From Actinomycetota bacterium (lineage in GTDB: Bacteria > Actinomycetota > Acidimicrobiia > Acidimicrobiales > Iamiaceae): 64,000 nt of DNA. Within the stretch, counting starts at the first letter, position 1, and the number at the start of each line of letters is the position of its first letter. Location of the stretch: the NCBI GenBank assembly GCA_016185275.1, contig JACPNX010000010.1:1-64000 (forward strand), in the 5' to 3' direction. This document shows, piece after piece, positions 52,541-61,320 of this stretch. Under the pieces are notes generated by a model, which did no database searches, was not told the DNA's origin, and was given only the letters and a program-made list of their open reading frames with translations. Made by a program: the position numbers and the translations under genes.

Positions 52541-53272
52541 ATGAGCAGCACCGAACCGGCCACCATCGCCTTCGACGTCACCGACGCCGACTTCGAGACC
52601 GCCGTCGTCGAGCGGTCGATGCACACGCCCGTCGTGGTGGACCTGTGGGCACCGTGGTGCGGCCCGTGCCGCACGCTCGGGCCGATCCTCGAAGACGTGA
52701 TCGCCGCCACCGAGGGCCGGGTCGTGCTGGCCAAGGTCAACGTGGACGACAACCCCGCGGTGGCCGATGCGTTCCAGGTCCAAGGCATCCCCGCGGTGTA
52801 CGCGCTGCGGGACGGTCGCGTCGTCGACGGCTTCATCGGCGCCCAGGGCCGGGCGCACGTGCAGGCCTTCGTCGAACGGCTCCTGCCTTCGCCCGAGGAG
52901 AGCGAGGCCGACCGGTTGGTGGCCGCCGGCGACGAGGCGTCGCTGCGGCAGGCGCTCGCGCTCGACCCGGATCACGAGGGTGCGACGGTTGCGCTCGCCG
53001 AGCTGCTCGCGGGAGATGGTCGCAGCGACGAGGCGCTGGCGGCGCTGGCGCGCATCCCGGAGTCGGCCGAGACCCGGCGGGTCGCGGCCATCGCCCGGAC
53101 GGGGCAGGACGCTCCACCCGACGACGTGGAGGCCCGCCTCGACGGCCTCCTCGACCGGGTGAAGGACGACGAGAGCGCCCGCCAGGAGTTCCTCGATGTG
53201 CTCGAGCTGCTCGGTCCGGACGATCCCCGCACGGCCCGCTACCGGCGCCTCCTCACCAGCCGGCTCTTCTGA
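52541..53272 (+). CDS. YbbN-type thioredoxin-TPR co-chaperone
   Basis: A 243-residue cytoplasmic protein. The thioredoxin domain (residues 1-110) contains WAPWCGPCRTLGP with an intact CGPC dithiol motif. A TPR-like helical region (about 125-240, ADRLVAAGDEASLRQAL, ALLAEL repeats) follows, as in CnoX/YbbN holdases. ATG at 52541 gives MSSTEPATIAFDVT; upstream open frame is low complexity. Confidence 0.9.
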   Translation: MSSTEPATIAFDVTDADFETAVVERSMHTPVVVDLWAPWCGPCRTLGPILEDVIAATEGRVVLAKVNVDDNPAVADAFQVQGIPAVYALRDGRVVDGFIGAQGRAHVQAFVERLLPSPEESEADRLVAAGDEASLRQALALDPDHEGATVALAELLAGDGRSDEALAALARIPESAETRRVAAIARTGQDAPPDDVEARLDGLLDRVKDDESARQEFLDVLELLGPDDPRTARYRRLLTSRLF

Positions 53273-53287
53273 CGCCGACGGGCCGAG

Positions 53288-53590
53288 GTGGGTGTCGAAC
53301 GGCGAGGTGACCACTGGGTCTGGGTGGGCGGTCCCGTCGCGCCGGGCGCGGCCGCGACGACGCTCGGCCCGTTGATCCTCGTGCGGCGCGGCTCGGCGCA
53401 GGACCGGCTGCTGATGCGCCACGAGGACGAGCACGTGCGCCAGTGGCGCATGCTCGGCGTGCTCGGTTTCCTGTACCGCTACCTCGGCGCGTACGTGGCC
53501 TGGCGGCTCCGGCGCTACCCGCACTGGGCCGCGTACCGGCGCATACCGCTCGAGATCCAAGCGGAGTGGGCGGCGCGGCGCGGCCTCTGA
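53288..53590 (+). CDS. Small basic protein with HExxH motif
   Basis: A 100-residue protein beginning 15 nt after the YbbN gene. The central HEDEHVRQW matches HExxH of zincin metallopeptidases, and IPLEIQAEW provides a possible downstream glutamate. The surroundings (GFLYRYLGAYVAWRLRRYPHWAAYRRIP) are basic and aromatic. There is no signal peptide and no known catalytic domain; minigluzincin-like proteins are the nearest family by pattern. Its activity is unproven. Confidence 0.6.
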   Translation: MGVERRGDHWVWVGGPVAPGAAATTLGPLILVRRGSAQDRLLMRHEDEHVRQWRMLGVLGFLYRYLGAYVAWRLRRYPHWAAYRRIPLEIQAEWAARRGL

Positions 53591-53610
53591 CCCTTCGGGA
53601 GCTGGTGGCC

Positions 53611-53677
53611 CTCCGGGCTGTCCCGACCCTCCGGGCTGTCCCGACCCGCCGGGCTGTCCCGACCCTCCGGGCTGTCC
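53611..53677. repeat. 18-nt tandem repeat, 3.7 copies
   Basis: CTCCGGGCTGTCCCGACC repeated at 53611, 53629 and 53647 (one base change), with a partial copy from 53665. It begins 20 nt after the HExxH gene stop. Confidence 0.85.
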
Positions 53678-53806
53678 GGTGGAGGCGCGGATGAGCGGTG
53701 CGAGCGGGCGGGGCGTGCGATCCTGGCTTTGCCCCTTCCGGCTGTCACACCCCCCGGGGTAACGTCGGCGGCGCCGAGCCGGCCGCTCCGGCGAGCGCAG
53801 GAGCAT

Positions 53807-53886
53807 CGGCCTCTCGGCCTCTCGTTCTCTCGTTCTCTCGTTCTCTCGTTCTCTCGTTCTCTCGGCCTCTCGGCCTCTCGGCCTCT
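53807..53886. repeat. 8-nt tandem repeat, 10 copies in three blocks
   Basis: Units in order: two CGGCCTCT, five CGTTCTCT, three CGGCCTCT. The array is pyrimidine-rich on the plus strand. Because 8 is not a multiple of 3, copy change would shift any frame across it. Confidence 0.9.
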
Positions 53887-54152
53887 CGGTCCGGCCCGGT
53901 CGGTCAGCCCGGCCGGTCAGCCCGGCCGTCGTTCGTGACGCCCACTCGCCTCCCGCCGTGTCGTGGTTCTCGTCTCGAGGCTGTCGTCGTCTCGCCGACC
54001 GTCTCTCGCCCACCGCGCAAGACGACCTTCTCGCCCATCGATCTCTCGGCCTCCTTCGGCCTCTCGGCCGCCGCCGCCGGGGCCTCGTCGCAGGTCGCCT
54101 GCCGTGCATCGCAGCACCGCTGCCGGGTCCCACCAAGCCCGAGGAGGCTCCA

Positions 54153-55058
54153 TTGACGACACCTGCTGACGCCTCCGGGCACCCTCCCCGCCCGATACGT
54201 AGCGCCGGACCTGACGAGCCGTGGCGCGCCTTCATCGCCGGCGACGGGCCTGCCCCGGGGCCGATCGCCAGGCCCCTTCTGCCACCGACGGTGCGGGAGC
54301 GGCTCGACGAGCTGCGCCACCGCTTCACGGCTGCGGTTCCGACGGTACGCCGCTCCGGTTCGCTGGCGATCGGTGCCGTCCTCCTCGGCGTCGCCGCCTG
54401 GTGGTTGCTCCGCCCACCCGCGCCGCCCGTCGACGCCTCCCTGCCCGTCGCCCGGCCGCAGGCCGGCGGTGGTACCGGGGGCATAGGTCAGAGCGCCGCG
54501 ATCGGGCGCGCCGGCGGGTCGCGCGCGTCCGTCGCGGCCGCCGGCACGGCGGCCACGAGCGTGCCCGGCGCCGCAGGCCCGGTGGTGGTCTACGCCGCCG
54601 GCCGAGTCGTGCGCCCCGGCGTCTACCGGCTGCCCGGCGGCAGCCGCGTGACCGACGCGCTGGCTGCGGCCGGCGGTTCGGCGCCGGGTGCGGACCTGAA
54701 CCGGCTGAACCTCGCCGCACCACTGCAGGACGGTGAGCGCGTGTACGTACCGGCGGTCGGGGAGGCGGTGCCGCCGGTCGTCGCCGGTGAGGCTCCACCC
54801 CCGCCCTCGGCGTCGCCGAGCCTGACCACGAGCGGGGCGGGCGCCGCCCCGGGCGCCGCCCCGGGCGCTCCCGTGAACCTCAACACCGCGACCGCAGCCG
54901 AGCTCGATGCCCTGCCCGGTGTCGGCCCCGCCACGGCCCAGGCCATCATCGACCGCCGAACCACCGGCGGCCCGTTCCGTTCGGTCGACGACCTGCTCGA
55001 CGTGCGCGGGATCGGCGAAGCGAAGCTCGCGGCGCTGCGCGACCTCGTCGTCGTCTGA
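54153..55058 (+). CDS. comEA: ComEA competence/DNA-binding protein
   Basis: DNA receptor of the transformation apparatus, 301 residues. N-terminal cytoplasmic tail, one membrane helix (SLAIGAVLLGVAAWWLL), Ala/Gly linker, an SLBB domain (VVVYAAGRVVRPGVYRLPGGSRVTDALAAAGG) and two helix-hairpin-helix motifs (NLNTATAAELDALPGVGPATAQAII; VDDLLDVRGIGEAKLAALRDLV). TTG at 54153 is chosen because GAGGAGG lies 5 nt upstream. comEC follows after 5 nt. Confidence 0.92.
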   Translation: MTTPADASGHPPRPIRSAGPDEPWRAFIAGDGPAPGPIARPLLPPTVRERLDELRHRFTAAVPTVRRSGSLAIGAVLLGVAAWWLLRPPAPPVDASLPVARPQAGGGTGGIGQSAAIGRAGGSRASVAAAGTAATSVPGAAGPVVVYAAGRVVRPGVYRLPGGSRVTDALAAAGGSAPGADLNRLNLAAPLQDGERVYVPAVGEAVPPVVAGEAPPPPSASPSLTTSGAGAAPGAAPGAPVNLNTATAAELDALPGVGPATAQAIIDRRTTGGPFRSVDDLLDVRGIGEAKLAALRDLVVV

Positions 55059-55063
55059 GCGCC

Positions 55064-56920
55064 ATGACGAACACCGACGACCACCGCGTGCATCGACGAC
55101 CCCGATCGTTGAACGAGCTCGGCGTGGTGGCATTGGCCGCCAGCACCTGGGTCGGCTCGCTCCTGGCTCGCCCCCTCCCGCTCCTGGCGGTGATCGCCCT
55201 CGCCGCCGTCGCTTCCCTGTCGCGCCGGCCCTGGCTGCTCGTGGCGGCGGCCGGCCTGGTGGCGTCCGGGCTGGCGAGCCGGTCGCTGTCAGGACTCGAC
55301 CCCGCCCGGCCCGGATCCTTCCGTCGCACCGTGACGCTCGTCGACGATCCGGTTCCCCGAGGGCCCCTGGTCACCGTGACCGGTCGAGCCGGTGGGCGCC
55401 GCTTCGAGCTCAGTGCCGCCGGTGCGGTGGCCGGCGTGTTGCGCGACCGGCTGGCCGGCGAACGCCTCGAGGTGACCGGCCGTGTCGGGTCCCTGCCCCG
55501 TGGCGCCGCATGGGCCCGCGTCCGCCACATCGTCGGTCGGGTCCAGGTCAGCTCGGCGACGCCCCGCCCGGGCGGGCCGATCCCGTACCGGGTCGCCAAC
55601 CGGGTGCGCCGCTTGCTGGCGCGCGGCGCCCAACCCCTCCCACCGGTCGAGCGCTCGCTGTTCCTGGGCCTGGCCATCGGGGACGACCGCGACCAGCCGG
55701 CCGCCGTGGCCGACGACTTCCGAGCCACCGGCCTGTCCCACCTGCTGGCGGTGTCGGGCGAGAACGTGGCCTTCGTGCTGGCCATGGCGGGCCCGGCCCT
55801 CACGCGCCTGACACTCAGGTCGCGCTGGACGGTCACGGTCTCGCTCGTCGCCTTGTTCGCGACGATGACCCGGTTCGAACCCTCGGTGCTGCGCGCATCG
55901 GCCATGGCCGCCATCGCCGCCACCGCCTTCGCGACGGGTCGCCCGGCGTCAGCGCTGCGGGTGCTCTGCCTCGCCGTCACGGCCGTGCTCCTCATCGATC
56001 CTCTGCTGTCGGCGTCGGCCGGCTTCGCTCTGTCCGTCGCCGCCTCTGGCGGCATCGTCACGGCCGGCCGTGTGTTGCGGCGCTGGCTGCCCGGGCCCGC
56101 GTGGGTCGCCGAGCCGCTGGCCGTGACGCTCGGAGCCCAAGCCGGTGCGGCTCCGCTCATCGTGGCCCTCTTCGGCGGCGTGCCGGTCGTGTCGGTGCCC
56201 GCCAACCTGCTGGCCGAGCCGGCGGCGGCGGCCAGCGCGACGTACGGCATCCCGGCCGCGCTGGTCGGTGCTCTGGTCGGCTCCCCGATCGACCGGTGGT
56301 TGGCGGCGCCCACCGGGCTGCTCGTCGGCTTCGTCGCCACCGTGGGGCGCGTGGGGGCGCGACTGCCGCTGGGGGAGCTGACCGCCCGTGGCCTGATCGG
56401 TGTGGCTGCCGGGGCGGCGTTCGCGCTGGTCGGACGCCGCTCACGGGTCCGGCCGCCCCAGTGGCTCGGCCTCGCCGTGGTGGCGGGCGCACTCGCGGCC
56501 CCGGGCCTCGGCCTGAGGGCGCCGGCGCCGGGCCGGGCGGACCTCGTGGCCGGTGCGACGTTGTGGCGGGGCGGTGGGACGACGGTGCTGGTCGTGGACC
56601 GCACCGTCGCCGTCGACGACCTCCTGGCTGCGCTTCGCGCGCAGGGGGCGGGCGGTCTCGACCTCGTCGTGGCCGGCAGGGCGTCGCCCACGATGGCGGC
56701 GCTGCTCGAGGACGTGGCACGGCGCCACCGGATCATCCGAGCGTGGTGGCCGGCAGGTGACGGCCTGCCCCCGGGGCCCACCTGGGCGGCCGCTGCACCG
56801 CCACCCGGCTCCTCCTTGCAGATCGGCGGGCTCATCGTGGACCTCGACAGGCCGGCAGCCGGCCGGGTCGCGCTCACGGTCCGAGCGCTGGCTCCGGCAT
56901 CGGCTCGCGCGCCGCCTTGA
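55064..56920 (+). CDS. comEC: ComEC/Rec2 DNA uptake channel, short C-terminus
   Basis: Inner-membrane channel for single-strand DNA uptake, 618 residues. DUF4131-like N-terminus, then the competence domain with SLFLGLAIGDDRDQPA, FRATGLSHLLAVSGENVAFVL and about eight membrane segments. The C-terminal 120 residues correspond in position to the metallo-beta-lactamase domain but show no HxHxDH motif, so the nuclease-like part is missing or inactive. The next gene starts within a few dozen nt. Confidence 0.9.
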   Translation: MTNTDDHRVHRRPRSLNELGVVALAASTWVGSLLARPLPLLAVIALAAVASLSRRPWLLVAAAGLVASGLASRSLSGLDPARPGSFRRTVTLVDDPVPRGPLVTVTGRAGGRRFELSAAGAVAGVLRDRLAGERLEVTGRVGSLPRGAAWARVRHIVGRVQVSSATPRPGGPIPYRVANRVRRLLARGAQPLPPVERSLFLGLAIGDDRDQPAAVADDFRATGLSHLLAVSGENVAFVLAMAGPALTRLTLRSRWTVTVSLVALFATMTRFEPSVLRASAMAAIAATAFATGRPASALRVLCLAVTAVLLIDPLLSASAGFALSVAASGGIVTAGRVLRRWLPGPAWVAEPLAVTLGAQAGAAPLIVALFGGVPVVSVPANLLAEPAAAASATYGIPAALVGALVGSPIDRWLAAPTGLLVGFVATVGRVGARLPLGELTARGLIGVAAGAAFALVGRRSRVRPPQWLGLAVVAGALAAPGLGLRAPAPGRADLVAGATLWRGGGTTVLVVDRTVAVDDLLAALRAQGAGGLDLVVAGRASPTMAALLEDVARRHRIIRAWWPAGDGLPPGPTWAAAAPPPGSSLQIGGLIVDLDRPAAGRVALTVRALAPASARAPP

Positions 56921-56947
56921 CCGGGACGGTGCGTCGAGCGGCCCGTG

Positions 56948-56953
56948 TACCGT
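56948..56953 (+). promoter_or_regulatory. Candidate -10 before the unknown gene upstream of holA
   Basis: TACCGT ends 8 nt before the ATG at 56962, supporting that start. Confidence 0.3.
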
Positions 56954-56961
56954 CGCCGTCG

Positions 56962-57552
56962 ATGGTTGGTTCGAGCCGCGCCGCACCGCGCCGTGGCCAT
57001 CGGCGCATCCAGGTGCTCGAGCGCCGACTGTCCCCGGTGTCTTGCATCGACGCGGCCGGCCGCGGCCGGGCGGCGTTGGCTGTCGCGTGCAGCGACGGCC
57101 TCGCCGCCCCCGTCGGTTCCGCCGAAGAGGCCCGTGCCGCGGCAGTCGCCGGAGTCGCCGGAGTGATCGTCGACGCCCGCGTGGCCCCGGCGCTCGCAGG
57201 TGTCGCGGCCGACCTCACGGCGTGCCTGGTCCTGGTCCGCCCGGATCAGCCGGGCGCATGCACGCCGCACGACGGCGCGCGGGGAGACAGCGATCCGCCC
57301 GCCCTCGATGGTGTCGACGTCCTTCGGCTCGTGCCGAGCCCACCTCCGGAGATGCCGGCAGACGAACCGTTCGCGGTCGAGCTGCCGGATGGGCTCGACG
57401 GCGGTGCGCTCCTGGGCGCGACCGTCCGGGCCGTGCAGGCGGGTGCCGGGGCCATCGTCACCTCCGACCCGCGGTCGGTGGGTCGAGCCGTCTTCGTGTG
57501 GGTGACCCTGGAGCGGCATCGCCCATCGGGCCCGCAAGCGGAGCGGAGGTAG
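56962..57552 (+). CDS. Unknown protein between comEC and holA
   Basis: A 196-residue protein without a recognised domain. It has alternating beta/alpha-like segments (ALAVACSDGLAAPVGSAEEARAAAVAGVAGVIVDA; GATVRAVQAGAGAIVTSDPRS) that resemble pieces of a TIM barrel such as a dihydropteroate-synthase-like fold, but no catalytic motif is visible. ATG at 56962 is supported by a -10-like TACCGT; a TTG at 56917 overlapping the comEC stop (TTGA) is the alternative. holA follows after 2 nt. Confidence 0.6.
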   Translation: MVGSSRAAPRRGHRRIQVLERRLSPVSCIDAAGRGRAALAVACSDGLAAPVGSAEEARAAAVAGVAGVIVDARVAPALAGVAADLTACLVLVRPDQPGACTPHDGARGDSDPPALDGVDVLRLVPSPPPEMPADEPFAVELPDGLDGGALLGATVRAVQAGAGAIVTSDPRSVGRAVFVWVTLERHRPSGPQAERR

Positions 57553-57554
57553 GC

Positions 57555-58556
57555 GTGGGCTCGGTGCACCTGGTCAAGGGCGGTGACGACGTGCTCCGCG
57601 CGGAGGCGTTGTCCCGCCTGGTCGATCGGCTGGTCGGCGACGGCGACCGAGGCCTCCTGCTCGACGAGTTCGCCGGTCCCAACTACGAGCTCGCTTCGGT
57701 CGTGGACGCTGCCCAGACCCTGCCGTTCCTCACCGACCGGCGCGTCGTGGTGGCCCGCCACGCCGCCCGCTTCACCAACGCGGACGCGCTCGGCCCTCTG
57801 CTCGGCTACCTCGGCGCACCGGCGGAGACGACGGATCTCGTCGTCGTGTGGGAGCGCAGCCCCGAGCCCGGCGCTCGCATCGGGGCGGTCCCGCCGACGC
57901 TCACCAAGGCCCTCAAGGCGGTCGGCGCGGCCGTCCACGACGCCGAGCCGCCCGCGAAGGGACGCGACGCCTGGGTCGGTGAACGCTTCGCCGAGCACGG
58001 GCTCGCGCTCGACAGCCGGGCCCGATCGGGCATCGCCGAGCAGCTCGGAGACAGCAGCGGCGACGTGGTCGAACTGGCTCAGCGCCTGCTCGGGATCTTC
58101 GGCCCGGGAGCGTCGCTGACCCTGGACGACATCGAGCCCCACCTCGGCGCCGCCGGCGGAGTCCCCCCATGGGAGCTCACCGACGCCATCGACCGCGGCG
58201 ACACAAAGCTCGCGCTCCACAAGCTGCATCGCATGCTGCATGGCGGCGGGCGCCACCCCTTGGTGCTGCTCGCGACCCTCCACAGCCACTACGCCCGGAT
58301 GCTGCGGTTGGACGGCAGCGCGGTCCGGGGTGAGAAGGAGGCCGCTGCTCTGCTGGGACTGAAGGGCTCGTCGTTCCCGGCGCGCAAGGCCCTCGATCAA
58401 GCGACGCGCCTGGGAAGTCGAGGTGTGGCCCGCGCCATCGAGCTGCTGGCCGAAGCCGACCTCCAGCTTCGCGGCGCCCAAGCCTGGCCCGACGAGCTGG
58501 TGGCCGAGGTCCTCGTGGCCCGCCTCACCGCGCTGGGTCGGTCGGGGCGGCGCTGA
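57555..58556 (+). CDS. holA: DNA polymerase III subunit delta
   Basis: Clamp-loader subunit that opens the beta clamp, 333 residues. HLVKGGDDVLRAEALSRLVDRL at the N-terminus, LPFLTDRRVVVARHAARF and the C-terminal region LHKLHRMLHGGGRHPLVLLATLHSHYARMLRL identify the family. The GTG at 57555 has GGAGGT 4 nt upstream. The position after comEA-comEC is conserved in actinobacteria. Confidence 0.93.
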   Translation: MGSVHLVKGGDDVLRAEALSRLVDRLVGDGDRGLLLDEFAGPNYELASVVDAAQTLPFLTDRRVVVARHAARFTNADALGPLLGYLGAPAETTDLVVVWERSPEPGARIGAVPPTLTKALKAVGAAVHDAEPPAKGRDAWVGERFAEHGLALDSRARSGIAEQLGDSSGDVVELAQRLLGIFGPGASLTLDDIEPHLGAAGGVPPWELTDAIDRGDTKLALHKLHRMLHGGGRHPLVLLATLHSHYARMLRLDGSAVRGEKEAAALLGLKGSSFPARKALDQATRLGSRGVARAIELLAEADLQLRGAQAWPDELVAEVLVARLTALGRSGRR

Positions 58557-58710
58557 GCGCGGTGCCGAACGCGCCGGCCGAAGCCTGAACACGCTGGCCC
58601 GACCACAGCGGTGTGCGCTTCGAACCCGGAACCTCGAACGGGGAGCCGAGCGACGGACCCGAGTGTCCCGGGGCGGCCGTTCGGTCCGAAGTGCGCTGGC
58701 TGCGACGATG

Positions 58711-58733
58711 CCGAGCCGGATGTGCCAGCTCGG
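58711..58733 (-). terminator. Candidate terminator of rpsT
   Basis: CCGAGC (58711-58716) and GCTCGG (58728-58733) pair around an 11-nt loop, 7 nt after the rpsT stop on the minus strand. The rest of the 183-bp holA-rpsT gap shows nothing. Confidence 0.4.
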
Positions 58734-58739
58734 TACGGA

Positions 58740-59009
58740 TCAACCCTCGGTGGCGAGCTCGCCGATCCGGCGCATCAGACGCGACTTGCGCCGCGCGGCC
58801 TGGTTCTTGTGGATCACACCGTTCGAGGCGGCCTTGTCGATGCGCTTGATGGCGAGGCGCAGCGCCTGCTCGGCCGCTTCGGTGCCGTCCTCCGCGGCGC
58901 GCAGGGCCGTCTTCGTGCGGGTCCGCAGCTCCGCGCGCACGGACTTGTTACGCAGGCGGCGGACCTCGTTCTGGCGGTTGCGCTTGATCTGGCTCTTGAT
59001 GTTGGCCAC
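58740..59009 (-). CDS. rpsT: 30S ribosomal protein S20
   Basis: Small-subunit protein binding 16S rRNA, 89 residues. ANIKSQIKRNRQNEVRRLRNKSVRAEL is the standard N-terminus; IDKAASNGVIHKNQAARRKSRL the C-terminal signature. The GTG at 59009 gives the canonical start. Confidence 0.97.
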   Translation of the reverse strand: MANIKSQIKRNRQNEVRRLRNKSVRAELRTRTKTALRAAEDGTEAAEQALRLAIKRIDKAASNGVIHKNQAARRKSRLMRRIGELATEG

Positions 59010-59071
59010 GGAGTCCTCAGGGGCACGAGGGGTTGATCGGGTGGGCGCCGGGGCGTCCTCACGGCCCGTCG

Positions 59072-59101
59072 AGGGTAACCGTGGCCCGCGCTGCGGCACA
59101 A
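59072..59101 (-). promoter_or_regulatory. Candidate promoter of rpsT
   Basis: Minus-strand TTGTGC (plus 59096-59101) and TACCCT (plus 59072-59077), 18 nt apart, giving a leader of about 55 nt. Confidence 0.4.
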
Positions 59102-59206
59102 CACGAACCGTGGCCGGCCGGCGGTGACAGCAGCGGCCGGCGTTCCCCGGAGCCCGCGCGCCGGAGAGCGAGACGGGTCCGAGTCGGGCGCTGCGGAGCC
59201 GGACCC

Positions 59207-59237
59207 GGGTCCGGGCAACGTCACCGTGCCCGGACCC
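59207..59237 (-). terminator. Candidate terminator of the secreted-protein gene
   Basis: GGGTCCGGGCA (59207-59217) and TGCCCGGACCC (59227-59237) form a perfect 11-bp stem with a 9-nt loop, 25 nt beyond the stop on the minus strand. Confidence 0.55.
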
Positions 59238-59261
59238 CCGGCTTGCGTGAGCGGCCGGCGC

Positions 59262-61211
59262 TTACGGGGCGGGCGTCGGGCTGAAGACGCTGATGCGCGT
59301 CGCCCAGTTCGCCAGCGCGCCGCGCGTGCGCGCGCAGGTCGGGTCGACCCGGTACTCGTTCAGGTTGCACGACTGGGCGATGAACTCCGATGCCGTGAAC
59401 AGCCGTCCCGAGTAGACGGTGGCCGCCCCGTAGTCACCCCACCGGGGCCGGGTGGGATCAGGGGCGTTGAAGAACTGGTAGCCCGTGAAGCCGTCCTGGG
59501 GACCACGCCCGGCGGCGACGACGCGCGCCGTGGCCGGACCGTTGGTGCCCATGGGGGCGTAGCCGGCGCTCGGGAAGTTGTCGGGTCCCACGAGCGTGAA
59601 GGCCATGACGCCGACCCCCGAGGGCAGCATGGCGATCGCGGGGTACGTCAGGTTCGTCCCCGCGCGCGTCAGGTAGCCCTGGTTGGCCATCGACACGTTG
59701 GCCACCTTGTCGGCTGCGTTGACGATGAACCAGGCGATGCTGGCCTTCACCTCGCCGCTCACCTCGGCCGCCGTGTCCAGCGCTCCGTAGATCCGCCCGC
59801 GGCTGTACCAGACCTGCTGCATCCGCGTGTCGTTGGCGTCGAGCGACGGGAACGACTCGCGTGACGGTCCGATGCCCGGCAGGCACTCGATGGCGAGGCA
59901 GTCGCGCAGCGGGGTGGGGCCGTACTTCTGCTCGGCCAGCGGCGGGATGCTGTACGGGATCGAGCCGACCAGGACCCGAGCCAGGACCGGTGCCGGCGTC
60001 GTGGTGTCGAGCGTCGACGTGCGCGTCATCTTCCAGACGCCGATGTTGTTGGACGAGCCCGTGCCGAGCGCCTCCTCGGCGGCGGTGGAGCTCAAGAAGT
60101 ACTCGGCGCCGCCGTTGTCGGTGGCGTAGTCACCAGGGCTCGACGTCGCCGGCCAGACGGTGAACCCGCCGACGTCGGACCGTAGGCGGAGGCTCTCGAA
60201 CTGCACGACCCGCAACGTCGGAGCGAGCGAGGCCAGTTGCGCCTTCGACAGCGCGTAGATCTGCGCACCGTTGAAGCCGTTGCCGAAGCCGCCGGGCCCG
60301 CCGGTCAGCGGGTACTCGTTCGTCGTGATGTAGAAGCCGTAGCGGTCGGCGCCGATATGCGGGTAGTCGCCGAGGCACGGGCAGCTCATGTGACGAGGCG
60401 TCCCCTGCGTCCCGTCGTTCTGCACCGGGAGGCTGTAGATGCTCCAGGCGCCCAAGGGGTTGGCCGTGTTGCTCACCGCGATGTCGAGGTGGTTGGACCC
60501 GAGCAGCTCACCCGTCGCGGGATCGACGTCGAGCGTCAGGACCAGGAAGATGAACCGACGGTTCTCCGGGTCGTAGTAGCAGTTCGGGTCGGTGATGAAC
60601 GGTCCCTGCTCGCCGGTCGTCCGGTTGATCTGAGCGGGGTAGCCGTAGAACGAGTTCAGGTCCGTCGGCGGCGTCAGCGGCGTGCTGTCCGCCTTGAAGA
60701 TCTGCATCACGGTGTTCGTGCCCTCGACCACGTAACCGTTGCCGACGCACAGCGCCTGATCGGGCGGCTCGACCGAGAACTGGTTGCCGCCGTTGGCGAA
60801 CCGCTGGTCGAACATCGTGAGACCGGTCCACGACTTGTCGACGGTGAGCGACGTGCTGCTCACCGCGGCCCTCGGCGCCGCAGCCGAAGGTGCAACGGCC
60901 GTGCCGGCCGTCGGTCGCGCCGACAGGGATCGGTTCGCCTTGCTCTCCGCGGCACCCTCACCGTCCCAGGTCTCCGGATCGGCGACGCCGCCTGCGGGCG
61001 GGGTGCCGACCTTCTGTCCGGTCGGGAACGGCCTCGCCGTGCGCTTCGTGATGTAGCGGATCCGGTTGGCCGCAGTGGTGGTGGCCGCCGAGGTGCCGGT
61101 CGATGCCGACGGCGGTGCCGGGCGAGCTTCTGCCGGGGCGACGGCGACGAGCGTGACGAGCGCGACGAATGCCGCAGCCGGGGCGCCCCACCGCCGGACG
61201 GGTCGGGACAT
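59262..61211 (-). CDS. Large secreted protein of unknown function
   Basis: A 649-residue exported protein. Signal peptide: basic start, [18 protein letters not shown], cleavage likely after AEA. A disordered Ser/Thr/Ala linker (about 30-115) is followed by a large soluble domain with repeated beta-type strands: [70 protein letters not shown]. This pattern resembles secreted beta-propeller-like proteins, but no family can be named. GGGAGG lies upstream of the ATG. Confidence 0.75.
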   Translation of the reverse strand: MSRPVRRWGAPAAAFVALVTLVAVAPAEARPAPPSASTGTSAATTTAANRIRYITKRTARPFPTGQKVGTPPAGGVADPETWDGEGAAESKANRSLSARPTAGTAVAPSAAAPRAAVSSTSLTVDKSWTGLTMFDQRFANGGNQFSVEPPDQALCVGNGYVVEGTNTVMQIFKADSTPLTPPTDLNSFYGYPAQINRTTGEQGPFITDPNCYYDPENRRFIFLVLTLDVDPATGELLGSNHLDIAVSNTANPLGAWSIYSLPVQNDGTQGTPRHMSCPCLGDYPHIGADRYGFYITTNEYPLTGGPGGFGNGFNGAQIYALSKAQLASLAPTLRVVQFESLRLRSDVGGFTVWPATSSPGDYATDNGGAEYFLSSTAAEEALGTGSSNNIGVWKMTRTSTLDTTTPAPVLARVLVGSIPYSIPPLAEQKYGPTPLRDCLAIECLPGIGPSRESFPSLDANDTRMQQVWYSRGRIYGALDTAAEVSGEVKASIAWFIVNAADKVANVSMANQGYLTRAGTNLTYPAIAMLPSGVGVMAFTLVGPDNFPSAGYAPMGTNGPATARVVAAGRGPQDGFTGYQFFNAPDPTRPRWGDYGAATVYSGRLFTASEFIAQSCNLNEYRVDPTCARTRGALANWATRISVFSPTPAP

Positions 61212-61320
61212 GGCTTGCCTCCCGGGGACGGGGACCGGACGCTCCGGTCCGCTGGCGCGCCGGAACCTAACCCTTGTTCCGACGTCGTGCTCGGCTGAAC
61301 GAAACCGTCAGCCTCGCGCC

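Larger units (their letters stand above)
53591..54152. other. 562-bp repeat-rich gap before comEA
   Basis: No convincing coding frame. Contains the 18-nt and 8-nt tandem repeats listed separately and a duplicated CGGTCAGCCCGGC at about 53900-53930. Short TCTCGGCCTC runs continue to near 54070. A frame from 53698 is open but has the composition of the repeats. Confidence 0.6.

Noticed and set aside
53698..54156. Possible 152-codon gene before comEA with Leu-Ser-Phe-Ser-Arg repeats
   Set aside because: The composition follows the 8-nt DNA array, there is no ribosome binding site and no similarity; TTG at 54153 with a strong ribosome binding site marks the real comEA start.
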